A stretch of 64,000 nt of DNA from Chitinophagaceae bacterium (GTDB taxonomy: Bacteria > Bacteroidota > Bacteroidia > Chitinophagales > UBA10324). Both the position numbers and the translations under genes were made by a program. Shown here piece by piece: positions 1-8,480 of this stretch. The stretch covers positions 868,001 to 932,000 of the forward strand of contig JADJAG010000008.1 in assembly GCA_016704325.1 (NCBI GenBank), given 5' to 3'. Under the pieces are notes generated by a model. That model was not told where the DNA came from and ran no database searches. It saw nothing but the letters and a program-made list of their open reading frames with translations. Numbering within the stretch: position 1 is the first letter of the stretch; every line of letters starts with the position of its first letter.

Positions 1-2
1 TG

Positions 3-236
3 GTTACGGAAATCAGTGAACATGTGAATGCCATTCTGAAAATGGTTCATGAAATGACGGAAGCCCGAAAAACCGCTAATAACACAGAGGATATCCGTGA
101 CAGGGCCATTGCCTATTGTGATACCGTTAAACCATTCTTTGATGAAATCCGCTACCGGACTGATAAGCTGGAGCTGGTAGTTGATGACAAACTCTGGCCG
201 TTGCCTAAATACAGGGAGTTATTGTTTTTGAGATAA
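3..236 (+). CDS. glnN: Glutamine synthetase type III, C-terminal fragment
   Basis: The reading frame is open from the window edge, so only the last ~77 residues of a ~700+ residue enzyme are present. The closing segment KLELVVDDKLWPLPKYRELL is the characteristic C-terminus of type III glutamine synthetase (ATP + glutamate + ammonia to glutamine), the form common in Bacteroidota. The preceding residues are charged and helical, as in that family. The catalytic domains lie outside the window. The GTG at 24 is internal, not a start. A strong hairpin follows 10 bases after the stop, so this is probably the end of its transcript. Confidence 0.85.
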   Translation, partial: VTEISEHVNAILKMVHEMTEARKTANNTEDIRDRAIAYCDTVKPFFDEIRYRTDKLELVVDDKLWPLPKYRELLFLR

Positions 237-246
237 AATGATTCGT

Positions 247-278
247 CCGGGATTTTTCTTTATTCAGAAAAATCCCGG
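247..278 (+). terminator. Hairpin after glnN
   Basis: A perfect 13-bp inverted repeat (CCGGGATTTTTCT ... AGAAAAATCCCGG) with a 6-base loop lies just after the glnN stop. There is no T-run after it on the + strand, so it is a weak intrinsic terminator or an mRNA 3'-end stabiliser. It also faces the end of the convergent gene at 342. Confidence 0.5.
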
Positions 279-341
279 GCAACCCCTTAATGCATAATAC
301 ACCTTAGCACCGTACTTATAAAAATCATCGCAGTATTTGCA

Positions 342-1259
342 TCAAGGTTTTTCATCAGGATACGTTACCACTGCAATCTTATCACCGAGAGGATTCACCA
401 CGATACGGTAAAATTTTGCAACAGCACTTCCTTCAAACTCCGCAATAGATTTCCACTCTTTATCAATGCCGGGTTGAAACTTATATAATACTCCTTCAGA
501 TCCCATCAGAAAGGTACCATCCGGCATCACGGCAAAATCCTCTTCGCCGGGCAGTGTTTCCGTAATCTCTGTTGATTTTCCTGTTTTCAATTCATAAAAA
601 TTAATGGAAGAAGAAGTGGAGTCCTCATTAAACTGTACATAATAAAACCCGGTAGAAGTCTTTCCCGGCATTCTCACCAGGCAACGCCCAATACGCTCTC
701 CGACTTTTTTTACCACTCCGGTTTTGTAATAGCCTAATTGCAAAGTCTGTGGTTCTCCCAAAACAAACATGGCAACCACATCATTATTTGCCCAGCAATA
801 ATATCCTACCGGATTCAGATTTGGGAACAAAGGCAGGTATTCATCACCCGTCATTGCTTTGCTGAGCAACTGCGTACTGTCATCTTCTAAAACACGCACA
901 CAGGAAATTCCCGACTTATCCGGCATCAGCATCGGAGAATATTCTGCTGTGTTGGGCGTATGAGTAACCTGTGTGGTCTTCGCAAACTGAAAGGTAAACT
1001 TATAAATGTCTGCCTTCGTGCTATCCCGAATAGAGGTATACAACATGCCGGTACCATCCGGTAAAAAATAAGGTTGATTATCATAGCCGCGCCAGGGAGT
1101 AATCCTTTCCGGTACGTCAACGAGGTACTTGCCTTTTTCATTCTTTGAAATGGATAGCAGGTAAATATCAGTAGCCGGCAAGTCGCTTTGCGCAAAAACC
1201 TGCGTTGCAAAAAAGAAGAAACCAGACAACTGTAACAAACCCGCCATAATAAACTTCAT
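342..1259 (-). CDS. Exported WD40-like (TolB/PD40) beta-propeller protein
   Basis: A 305-residue protein with an N-terminal signal peptide ending near FAQ (residues 1-24). The body has spaced segments of the type YDNQPYFLPDGTGMLYTS and EYSPMLMPDKSGISCV, which are PD40/TolB-like propeller blades. Such proteins are periplasmic or outer-membrane-facing; in Bacteroidota many sit near secretion or motility factors, but no specific role is visible here. It converges with glnN. The start is an ATG directly before the hydrophobic signal. The C-terminus ends abruptly at YPDEKP, so the last blade may be incomplete. Confidence 0.7.
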   Translation of the reverse strand: MKFIMAGLLQLSGFFFFATQVFAQSDLPATDIYLLSISKNEKGKYLVDVPERITPWRGYDNQPYFLPDGTGMLYTSIRDSTKADIYKFTFQFAKTTQVTHTPNTAEYSPMLMPDKSGISCVRVLEDDSTQLLSKAMTGDEYLPLFPNLNPVGYYCWANNDVVAMFVLGEPQTLQLGYYKTGVVKKVGERIGRCLVRMPGKTSTGFYYVQFNEDSTSSSINFYELKTGKSTEITETLPGEEDFAVMPDGTFLMGSEGVLYKFQPGIDKEWKSIAEFEGSAVAKFYRIVVNPLGDKIAVVTYPDEKP

Positions 1260-1382
1260 AGTACCACTGATTTTAATGAATGAAAAATTTATGAAAGCGC
1301 TAAATTAAGCAGGGAATTGGTATTTTTCGTTGGGGCATTTTGGGAGTAGTGTTAATGAGTGAGTTAGTGTGGTGGAGATTGA

Positions 1383-1566
1383 TGGTTGAATGGCTAAATG
1401 GCTAAATGGCTAAATTGCTAAATTGCTAAATTGCTTGTTTGTTTCCATTCAACCATTCAACCATTCAACCATTCAACCATTCAACCATTCAACCATTCAA
1501 CCATTCAACCATTCAACCATTCAACCATTCAACCATTCAACCATTCAACCATTCAACCATTCAACC
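1383..1566. repeat. Octamer tandem repeats upstream of acs
   Basis: Two 8-bp microsatellites lie side by side. Positions ~1391-1436 hold five to six copies of GGCTAAAT/TGCTAAAT. Positions 1445-1566 hold 15 near-perfect copies of CCATTCAA. A reverse-complement of the second unit (GGTTGAATGG) lies at ~1384-1393, so the block can fold back. The array ends five bases before the acs start codon and fills the whole 5' leader. Because 8 is not a multiple of 3, the open frame that runs through it (HSTIQPFN repeated) is fortuitous. The 312-base gap holds nothing else. Confidence 0.9.
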
Positions 1567-1571
1567 CCCGC

Positions 1572-3479
1572 ATGATCCCCCGCATCACCAACATACAGGA
1601 ATACAAATCTTCCTACGAACAAAGCCTTCATGATCCGGATGATTTCTGGGCATCGATAGCGGAAGGGTTTCATTGGAAAAAAAAATGGCATCGCATACAC
1701 TCAGGCGGTTTTGAAAAGGGCGACTATAAATGGTTTGAAGGTGCCAAACTGAATATATCAGAGAATTGTCTTGATGTGCATCTAAAATCATCAGGTGATA
1801 AAATGGCCATTTTGTGGGAACCTAATAATCCTGATGATGCACCGCGCTCTTATACCTATCGTGAACTGCATACTGAAGTTTGCAAGTTCGCTAACGTATT
1901 AAAACAAACAGGAATCAGCAAAGGTGATGTAGTCTGCATTTATCTTCCCATGATACCGGAATTGGTGATTGCCATGCTTGCCTGTGCACGCATCGGTGCC
2001 ATACATTCAATAGTTTTCGGTGGGTTTTCTTCGGCATCGCTTTCCGGCAGAATTCAGGATGCTGCATGCCGATTGTTAGTCACTGCCGATGGATTTTATC
2101 GCGGCGATAAACCGGTATTACTTAAAGAAATGGCCGATGTTGCTTTAAGAGAAACCCCATCAATAAAAAATGTGATCATCTGCAATCATGCATCATTAGA
2201 CATTGAGGTAATAGCCGGTCGTGATCTCTTCTGGGATCAGTTAATGATGCATGCTGAAACTTCACATACAGCTGAAGTGATGGATGCTGAAGACCCTTTA
2301 TTTATTTTGTACACTTCCGGATCAACTGGCAAGCCTAAGGGCGTGCTACATACTACAGCAGGTTATATGGTGTATGCAGGTTTCACTTTTCTGAACGTCT
2401 TTCAATTCAAGAAAAACGATGTCTTTTGGTGTACAGCTGATATCGGTTGGATCACAGGTCATAGCTACGTGGTATACGGACCATTGTTGAACGGCGCAAC
2501 CACTATATTGTATGAAGGCATTCCTTCTTATCCGGATTGGAGCAGGTGGTGGAAAATAATCAGCAAGTACAAAGTGAATATTTTCTATACCGCACCTACA
2601 GCGATTCGTTCATTCATCGCAAAGGGAAATGATCACCTGAATGGAGCAGACTTCAGTTCATTAAAGGTGCTTGGTTCAGTGGGAGAACCTATTAACGAAG
2701 AGGCCTGGGAATGGTATCATCATTTTATTGGTGAAGCACGTTGTCCGATTGTAGATACCTGGTGGCAAACGGAAACAGGAGGCATACTGATATCACCATT
2801 GGCAGGTATAACGGCCACCAAACCTTCTTTTGCCACTTTGCCGTTGCCCGGTATTGATCCGGTGATCGTTGATACCAATGGAACCATACTTAATGATATA
2901 GTAACAGAAGGTAACCTTTGCATACGGCGCTCCTGGCCGGGTCAGGCAAGAACCATTTACAAGGATCATGAGCGTTTTATGGCCACCTATTTCACAACAT
3001 ATCCGGGAATGTACTTCACCGGGGATGGATGCAAGAGAGACAGCGATGGGTATTTTCGAATTACAGGACGTGTTGATGATGTAATAAAAGTTTCAGGGCA
3101 CCGTATTGGCACAGCAGAAGTGGAGAATGCAATTAATGAGCATCCGATGGTGGTGGAAAGTGCTGTAGTACCCGTTCCACATGATATCAAAGGAGAAGCT
3201 ATCATTGCATTTGTCATTTGTGTAAAAAGTGTTTCAGACCATCAACTGCTTGCTGAAGAGATCATCAGCACTGTTTCAAGATTGGTGGGACCAATAGCCA
3301 AACCGGAACGGATAATAGTTGTGACCGGCCTGCCAAAAACCAGAAGCGGTAAAATCATGCGTCGCATCCTCCGTAAAATTGCCGAGGGACATACCGAACA
3401 AATTGGCGACATCTCCACCCTCCTTAATCCTGAAGTAGTGGATGAGATCAAATGGAAGACACTGGCAGAAGGAAAATGA
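1572..3479 (+). CDS. acs: Acetyl-coenzyme A synthetase
   Basis: A 635-residue AMP-forming enzyme that activates acetate to acetyl-CoA in the cytosol. The adenylate-forming motifs are intact: YTSGSTGKPKG (~247-257), WWQTETGG (~396), YFTGDGCKRDSDGYFRITGR (~480) and the C-terminal PKTRSGKIMRRIL, whose Lys is the usual acetylation and catalytic site. The length fits Acs of Bacteroidota. The start is the ATG at 1572 (MIPRITNIQEY); an in-frame TTG at 1431 would add a nonsense repeat peptide through the octamer array and is rejected. It is monocistronic, since a promoter for the next gene follows. Its leader being entirely microsatellite makes length-dependent expression possible. Confidence 0.95.
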   Translation: MIPRITNIQEYKSSYEQSLHDPDDFWASIAEGFHWKKKWHRIHSGGFEKGDYKWFEGAKLNISENCLDVHLKSSGDKMAILWEPNNPDDAPRSYTYRELHTEVCKFANVLKQTGISKGDVVCIYLPMIPELVIAMLACARIGAIHSIVFGGFSSASLSGRIQDAACRLLVTADGFYRGDKPVLLKEMADVALRETPSIKNVIICNHASLDIEVIAGRDLFWDQLMMHAETSHTAEVMDAEDPLFILYTSGSTGKPKGVLHTTAGYMVYAGFTFLNVFQFKKNDVFWCTADIGWITGHSYVVYGPLLNGATTILYEGIPSYPDWSRWWKIISKYKVNIFYTAPTAIRSFIAKGNDHLNGADFSSLKVLGSVGEPINEEAWEWYHHFIGEARCPIVDTWWQTETGGILISPLAGITATKPSFATLPLPGIDPVIVDTNGTILNDIVTEGNLCIRRSWPGQARTIYKDHERFMATYFTTYPGMYFTGDGCKRDSDGYFRITGRVDDVIKVSGHRIGTAEVENAINEHPMVVESAVVPVPHDIKGEAIIAFVICVKSVSDHQLLAEEIISTVSRLVGPIAKPERIIVVTGLPKTRSGKIMRRILRKIAEGHTEQIGDISTLLNPEVVDEIKWKTLAEGK

Positions 3480-3586
3480 AATTCACGAGTGGAAAAATCC
3501 ACTTTTATAAAATCGCTCACTTTAACAGAAAACTCCCTATTTTACACTGTTTAACGTCCCGATCGCTGCATCGCGGTAACTTTTTC

Positions 3587-3616
3587 TTGTAATCCCAAAA
3601 CCTTTTAATAAATTTG
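3587..3616 (+). promoter_or_regulatory. Bacteroidota-type promoter for the Omp28-like gene
   Basis: TTG at 3587-3589, a 19-base spacer, then TAAATTTG at 3609-3616 match the -33/-7 consensus (TTG and TAnnTTTG) of this phylum. It is 35 bases upstream of the ATG at 3652. Confidence 0.65.
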
Positions 3617-3651
3617 GTTTTCCAAAATTTCAATCCCTCAAAAGTTTGCCC

Positions 3652-4587
3652 ATGAAAAATCTCTTCGCACTCATTATTGCCTTCTCTGTTGCTGCAGTTT
3701 CCTGCACGAAAGAATATACAAATCCGACACCTACTGCAGTAGATAATACCAATAATACCGGTGGAACGGGTGGTACCGGCGGAACGGGCGGTACAGGTGG
3801 CACCGGAGGTGGTACAGGCGTCAGCCCGGTACCTGCAACCTTCTCTCAAAAAGTATTATTGGAAGAATTTACCGGTACCTGGTGCGGCTATTGTCCGGAT
3901 GGTGCTTTGATACTGGAAGATCTCATTGACCATAACCCTGGCAAAATCATTGGAGCGTCAGTTCATGAAGGCGACCCTTTACAGGTAAGTGTATTCAATG
4001 CACTCGATGGTGCATTAGGCGGTGTTACCAGTTTTCCATCAGGAATGGTTAACCGTCAGTCATACAGCGGCCAACTCATGATGGATCGTAACTACTGGGA
4101 GGGTGCCGCAAATATTTTACTTACCCAAACACCTCCCTGCGGATTGGCCATTTCTTCTTATGTTCAATCAGGTAACTTGTATGTTACTGCACATTGCGGT
4201 TTTAATACTACACTCTCCGGAGATTACAGGGTTACCATTTACCTTACAGAAAATAGTGTAACCGGATTTCCACAATCAAATTATTATAACGATGGTTCAT
4301 TGGATCCTAATTCTCCATTAGTAGGCTTAGGTGATCCTATAGTTGGTTATGCTCATAATACCGTGGTTCGTACTTCGCTCACTGCTGAACTCGGAGATGC
4401 GATACCCGCTGCCAAGATGGTTCCCGGCGGAGAATATGTGATCACAAAAAGTGCCAGCACCACAGGCTACAATGTAAATAACCTGAGTATTGTAGCATTT
4501 ATCAACCTTGTTGGCACTGATCCACTGTCACATAAAATATTGAATGTTCAGGAAGCGAAAGTTTACCAGGTTAAAAACTGGGATTAA
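3652..4587 (+). CDS. Omp28-like outer-membrane lipoprotein with CxxC motif
   Basis: A 311-residue lipoprotein: signal MKNLFALIIAFSVAAVSC with the lipid-modified Cys at ~18. A flexible Gly/Thr linker of GGT repeats (~residues 38-60) follows. Then comes a thioredoxin-like start, LLEEFTGTWCGYCPDG, typical of Omp28-related proteins. The CGYC pair suggests a redox or thiol-linked function at the cell surface, but that is inference. The start is the ATG at 3652 rather than the TTG at 3646. The gene has its own promoter and a strong terminator, so it is a single transcription unit. The linker is coded by mixed GGT/GGC/ACC/ACG codons, so it is under protein-level rather than DNA-level repetition. Confidence 0.75.
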   Translation: MKNLFALIIAFSVAAVSCTKEYTNPTPTAVDNTNNTGGTGGTGGTGGTGGTGGGTGVSPVPATFSQKVLLEEFTGTWCGYCPDGALILEDLIDHNPGKIIGASVHEGDPLQVSVFNALDGALGGVTSFPSGMVNRQSYSGQLMMDRNYWEGAANILLTQTPPCGLAISSYVQSGNLYVTAHCGFNTTLSGDYRVTIYLTENSVTGFPQSNYYNDGSLDPNSPLVGLGDPIVGYAHNTVVRTSLTAELGDAIPAAKMVPGGEYVITKSASTTGYNVNNLSIVAFINLVGTDPLSHKILNVQEAKVYQVKNWD

Positions 4588-4609
4588 CAATTCCCGAACG
4601 ACAAAAGAA

Positions 4610-4635
4610 GGAAGCTGATTGCTTCCTTTTTTTTT
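4610..4635 (+). terminator. Rho-independent terminator
   Basis: Stem GGAAGC/GCTTCC with a 5-base loop followed by nine T, 22 bases after the stop of the Omp28-like gene. Confidence 0.85.
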
Positions 4636-4768
4636 GTCAATATTGGAACAGACCTTTTTAAGACCACCCATTGCCAATATTAAATATGCAATGTTTGAAA
4701 TTGAGGAAGTCATGTTATTTGCATGGATAGCAGTTAGAGTGAGAAGTAACCTCCCTTAAGAAACCCGC

Positions 4769-4798
4769 TTTGGGGTAAGAAATTAAACATTATCTTTG
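4769..4798 (+). promoter_or_regulatory. Bacteroidota-type promoter for the lipoprotein at 4849
   Basis: TTTG at 4769-4772, an 18-base spacer and TATCTTTG at 4791-4798 match the phylum consensus. The start codon is 50 bases further on. Confidence 0.65.
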
Positions 4799-4848
4799 GC
4801 TGCACAAATACATTCATTCATCCGAATACGTCCAATAAACTTCGCATT

Positions 4849-5307
4849 ATGTTAAGATGCTCATTGCCGGTAAAAGTTATGATTTTCGGGTTGCTTCTGT
4901 TTTCCTTCAGTAGCTGCTTTCAATATCCGGAAGGCCCGATTTTTACCATGATGACGAAAGACGAACGGCTGGCAGGTAACTGGTTTATTGACCAGGTAAT
5001 TAGTAAAGAAGGACAGGATATTACCGCTGCTTACGCAGGACAAACACTTTATGTAGTATCAGGCAGGGACTCAAAAAGCTTAAGTTATTTTAAGATCAAC
5101 GATGCCGGAGATTTATCTCTTTATTCCTTCGGAACCTATGAATTTGCTGATAACAGCAACGACCTGATTGTTATTTATACGTTATACCAGGGTGAGGACA
5201 AAACAAAAAATGTTTTGCAAATCTTTTTCGATATCCGAAAACTTACGGAAAACTGGTTTTACTATATTGACAACGAAGGCATTGAATTTCACTGGAAGAA
5301 AAACTAG
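4849..5307 (+). CDS. Lipocalin-like lipoprotein, function unknown
   Basis: A 152-residue protein. The signal sequence is followed by the lipobox-like FSSC (Cys ~24). The mature part begins with a lipocalin-like segment, DERLAGNWFIDQVI, followed by alternating beta strands, which fits a small beta-barrel lipoprotein of the periplasm or outer membrane. No ligand-binding motif can be assigned. It has its own promoter and no co-directional partner within 250 bases, so it is probably monocistronic. Confidence 0.6.
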   Translation: MLRCSLPVKVMIFGLLLFSFSSCFQYPEGPIFTMMTKDERLAGNWFIDQVISKEGQDITAAYAGQTLYVVSGRDSKSLSYFKINDAGDLSLYSFGTYEFADNSNDLIVIYTLYQGEDKTKNVLQIFFDIRKLTENWFYYIDNEGIEFHWKKN

Positions 5308-5510
5308 TGACTAAGAAATAATTACTGCTGCTTTCAGGATTTTAATACCGGTAGCTCTTGCTCTTACTAACTATCCGGAAACAATACTTCTTATTACCAT
5401 TGATACTCAGGAGGATGCCCTTCCTGCATTTCCTTGCTCGGAATCTGGAACGAACTCCTTCTATCCAAAAAAAAATATAACCTTCACTAACCACTTAGCT
5501 CATTCACCCG

Positions 5511-5518
5511 TATTTTTG
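5511..5518 (+). promoter_or_regulatory. -7 element upstream of enolase
   Basis: TATTTTTG followed by CGG fits the TAnnTTTG -7 consensus, 47 bases before the eno start. No clear TTG was found at the expected -33 distance, so only half of the promoter is supported. The rest of the gap 5308-5565 shows nothing else. Confidence 0.4.
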
Positions 5519-5565
5519 CGGGTAATCAGTAATTCATAATAACCTTTCATAAAAACAATATAAAA

Positions 5566-6852
5566 ATGTCTGTAATCATCCAGGTTCATGCCCGCCAGAT
5601 CTTAGATTCTCGTGGCAACCCGACTGTTGAAGCCGAAGTAATAACAGAAAATGGAATATTAGGCCGTGCTGCCGTACCATCCGGTGCTTCTACCGGAAAA
5701 CATGAAGCGGTGGAATTGCGTGACGGCGATAAGGAAGTGTATGGTGGGAAAGGGGTACTTCAGGCAGTGAAGAATATCAATAAGCAAATAGAGAAGGAAT
5801 TGTTAGGCGTGAGTGTGTTTGAACAACAGATGATTGACCGGGTAATGCTCGAGGCTGATGGCACAAAAAATAAATCTAAATTAGGTGCTAATGCCATACT
5901 GGCTGTTTCACTTGCTGCAGCACATGCAGCGGCCAATGAATTGGGTATGCCTCTCTATCGATATGTTGGCGGAGTAAATGCACGGACGCTACCTGTGCCG
6001 ATGATGAACATCCTGAACGGCGGTGCACATGCAGATAATAAAATTGATTTCCAGGAATTCATGGTAATGCCATTTGGTGCCAATAGTTTCAGTGAAGCTT
6101 TAAGAATGGGTGTGGAAGTATTTCATCAGTTGAAAAGTGTGTTGAAGAAGAAGGGATATTCCACCAACGTAGGAGATGAAGGAGGTTTTGCACCAAACAT
6201 TCAGTCGAATGAAGAAGCCATTGAGACCGTGCTAAAAGCCATTGAAGAAGCAGGTTATAGTCCGGGTAAAGATATTTGGATTGCGATGGATGCTGCAGTA
6301 TCTGAACTATGGGACGAGAAGAAAAAGCAATATGTGTTTCATAAATCAGGCAGCAAAGCCATGAGTTCAGATGAAATGGTGGAGTTCTGGAAAAAATGGA
6401 TTAAGAAATACCCGATCGTCTCAATAGAAGACGGACTGGCGGAAGATGACTGGGCTGGATGGCAAAAACTTACTACCGCGATCGGCGACAAAGTACAACT
6501 CGTAGGTGACGACTTATTTGTAACCAACGTTACGCGTTTGCAAAAAGGCATTGATGAGAAAATTGCCAATTCCATATTGATAAAAGTTAACCAGATCGGT
6601 TCACTTTCAGAAACTATTAATGCGGTAGATCTTGCACATCGCAATGCATACTCCAGTGTAATGAGTCATCGTTCGGGTGAGACAGAAGATACTACAATCG
6701 CTGACCTGGCCGTGGCACTTAATTGCGGACAGATAAAAACCGGTTCGGCTTCACGGTCCGACAGGATTGCCAAGTACAATCAACTGTTGCGCATTGAAGA
6801 GCAATTGGGAAGTGACGCTTATTTTCCTGGTAAGAACTTTAGATTTTTGTAA
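5566..6852 (+). CDS. eno: Enolase
   Basis: A 428-residue glycolytic enzyme interconverting 2-phosphoglycerate and phosphoenolpyruvate. Full-length family features are present: the opening ARQILDSRGNPTVEAEV, GANAILAVSLAAA, the metal and catalytic region VNQIGSLSET (~338) and the signature SHRSGETEDTTIADLAVA (~366). The Lys of ILIKVNQ and the metal-binding Asp and Glu residues are in their normal context. The start at MSVIIQVHARQ is standard. Confidence 0.97.
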   Translation: MSVIIQVHARQILDSRGNPTVEAEVITENGILGRAAVPSGASTGKHEAVELRDGDKEVYGGKGVLQAVKNINKQIEKELLGVSVFEQQMIDRVMLEADGTKNKSKLGANAILAVSLAAAHAAANELGMPLYRYVGGVNARTLPVPMMNILNGGAHADNKIDFQEFMVMPFGANSFSEALRMGVEVFHQLKSVLKKKGYSTNVGDEGGFAPNIQSNEEAIETVLKAIEEAGYSPGKDIWIAMDAAVSELWDEKKKQYVFHKSGSKAMSSDEMVEFWKKWIKKYPIVSIEDGLAEDDWAGWQKLTTAIGDKVQLVGDDLFVTNVTRLQKGIDEKIANSILIKVNQIGSLSETINAVDLAHRNAYSSVMSHRSGETEDTTIADLAVALNCGQIKTGSASRSDRIAKYNQLLRIEEQLGSDAYFPGKNFRFL

Positions 6853-6952
6853 CAATCATTCACAACTCCGGATGGCAGCAGTAATTGCTAAACGGACTTG
6901 AATTGACCTTGCATATTAAAAGTAGCTTCAGTTTTTCATTGGAAACGAATTG

Positions 6953-8122
6953 ATGAGTTCTAAAGACTTAAAGTATAATCAGCGTGGCGTATCAGCTTCA
7001 AAAGAAGATGTATATACTGCAATTTCAAAGCTCGACAAGGGTCTGTTTCCGAATGCCTTTTGCAAAATTTTCCCCGATCATTTTTCAAACGACCCTGACT
7101 GGTGCAGCATTGTACATGCAGACGGAGCCGGCACAAAATCTTCACTTGCCTATTTATACTGGAAAGAAACCGGTGATACTTCGGTGTGGAAGGGCATAGC
7201 CCAGGATTCCATTGTGATGAATACAGACGACCTGATCTGCGCAGGTGCTACAGGGCCCTTTCTTTTTTCCTCTATCATCAATCGTAACAAACATTTAATT
7301 CCGGCAGATGTATTGACGGAAATTATTTCCGGTACGGCAGCATTCATGAACCTGATGCAGCAACATGGAATAGCCATTCATTATATGGGTGGTGAAACCG
7401 CTGACCTGGGCGACGTGGTAAAGACCATAACGGTAGACTCCACCATCAGTTGCAGATTGCCACGGGCTCATGTTATTAAAAATGAAATTCCTGCCGGCGA
7501 CGTTATTGTCGGATTTGCTTCCTCAGGAAATGCAACATATGAAAATGAGTACAACAGCGGTATTGGCAGCAACGGCTTGACCGCAGCACGACATGACGTA
7601 TTGCATCATTCCTATTTTTTAAAGTATCCTGAAACATTTGATTACAATACCAGTGAGGCACTGATCTATTCAGGATCTAAAAGAGTGACAGATACTTTTG
7701 AAGATGCTTCATTAAATGTTGGCAAGTTGTTACTCTCCCCTACCCGCACCTATCTCCCGCTTGTACATAAGATACTGGAGAAATATGCAAGCGGAATCCA
7801 TGGTATGATACATTGCAGTGGCGGCGGGCAAAAGAAAATTTTGCACTACGTAGACAAATTGCACATCATAAAAAACAACCTGTTCCCGCTGCCTCCCGTG
7901 TTCAAATTGATTCAGCAGGAATCGGAAACGCCATGGCAGGATATGTACCAGGTATTTAACATGGGCCACCGGCTGGAAGTATATACCTCGAAAAAAAATG
8001 CTGCGGCACTGATTGACCTTGCAGCCTCCTTTGAAATTGAAGCACGCATTATTGGACATTGCACTCCTGCCCATACTAAGAAACTGACGATTGAAAGTGA
8101 ATTTGGAACTTTTGACTATTGA
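6953..8122 (+). CDS. purM: Phosphoribosylformylglycinamidine cyclo-ligase (AIR synthase), Bacteroidota type
   Basis: A 389-residue PurM-superfamily protein. The opening YNQRGVSASKEDV, the nucleotide-binding segment HADGAGTKSSLAYLYWK (~54-70), MNTDDLICAGA and the MGGETADLGD motif match the purine enzyme as found in Bacteroidota. That form is slightly longer than the ~345-residue E. coli enzyme. It would close the imidazole ring of AIR with ATP. The start is the ATG at 6953; the TTG three bases earlier is not needed. It lies 100 bases after eno and may share its transcript. Annotation as AIR-synthase-related protein is possible. Confidence 0.8.
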   Translation: MSSKDLKYNQRGVSASKEDVYTAISKLDKGLFPNAFCKIFPDHFSNDPDWCSIVHADGAGTKSSLAYLYWKETGDTSVWKGIAQDSIVMNTDDLICAGATGPFLFSSIINRNKHLIPADVLTEIISGTAAFMNLMQQHGIAIHYMGGETADLGDVVKTITVDSTISCRLPRAHVIKNEIPAGDVIVGFASSGNATYENEYNSGIGSNGLTAARHDVLHHSYFLKYPETFDYNTSEALIYSGSKRVTDTFEDASLNVGKLLLSPTRTYLPLVHKILEKYASGIHGMIHCSGGGQKKILHYVDKLHIIKNNLFPLPPVFKLIQQESETPWQDMYQVFNMGHRLEVYTSKKNAAALIDLAASFEIEARIIGHCTPAHTKKLTIESEFGTFDY

Positions 8123-8422
8123 AGCGGCCAGGTTGAAAATAAGATAGCTCACCGAATGCTGAGAAAAATTGCAACATAATATTCCTCATTTTATGGATGT
8201 GAATCATGGTTCTTCCGGCATGCGAAGTCTAAGAAAAACACAGGAGCCAAGCTGGTGAAGATTAATTAAAGCAAATCCGAATAACAAGATTGAACGGACT
8301 AATATGACTTTACTTTTTACATTATGATTTATAAGGAGTTCTTAATGGAATATATGTATTACAGTTAAAACCGTTTACACTGTGTGCTGCTTTCTTTTCA
8401 GTTGAGTTGTTACAGAAAAACA
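8123..8422. other. Intergenic gap, no feature seen
   Basis: Between the convergent purM and thioredoxin-lipoprotein genes. Apart from the terminator hairpin at its end, no gene, RNA or repeat was recognised. Confidence 0.6.
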
Positions 8423-8463
8423 AAAGCTGAAAACAGGATTTAATGAACCCTGTTTTCAGCTTT
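8423..8463 (-). terminator. Strong hairpin terminator for the TlpA-like gene
   Basis: A perfect 15-bp stem (AAAGCTGAAAACAGG and its complement) with an 11-base loop. On the - strand it is followed by a T-rich run (TTTTGTTTTTC), so it terminates the gene at 8481-9632. Confidence 0.8.
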
Positions 8464-8480
8464 ACCTTAATTGGCTTTTG

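Noticed and set aside
1431..1571. N-terminal extension of Acs (repeat peptide HSTIQPFN)
   Set aside because: It starts with TTG, is encoded by an 8-bp microsatellite open in several frames, and the family start is at 1572.
3750..3830. GGT-repeat stretch as a microsatellite
   Set aside because: Codons for Gly and Thr vary along it, so the repetition is at the protein level (a flexible linker) rather than a DNA slippage tract.
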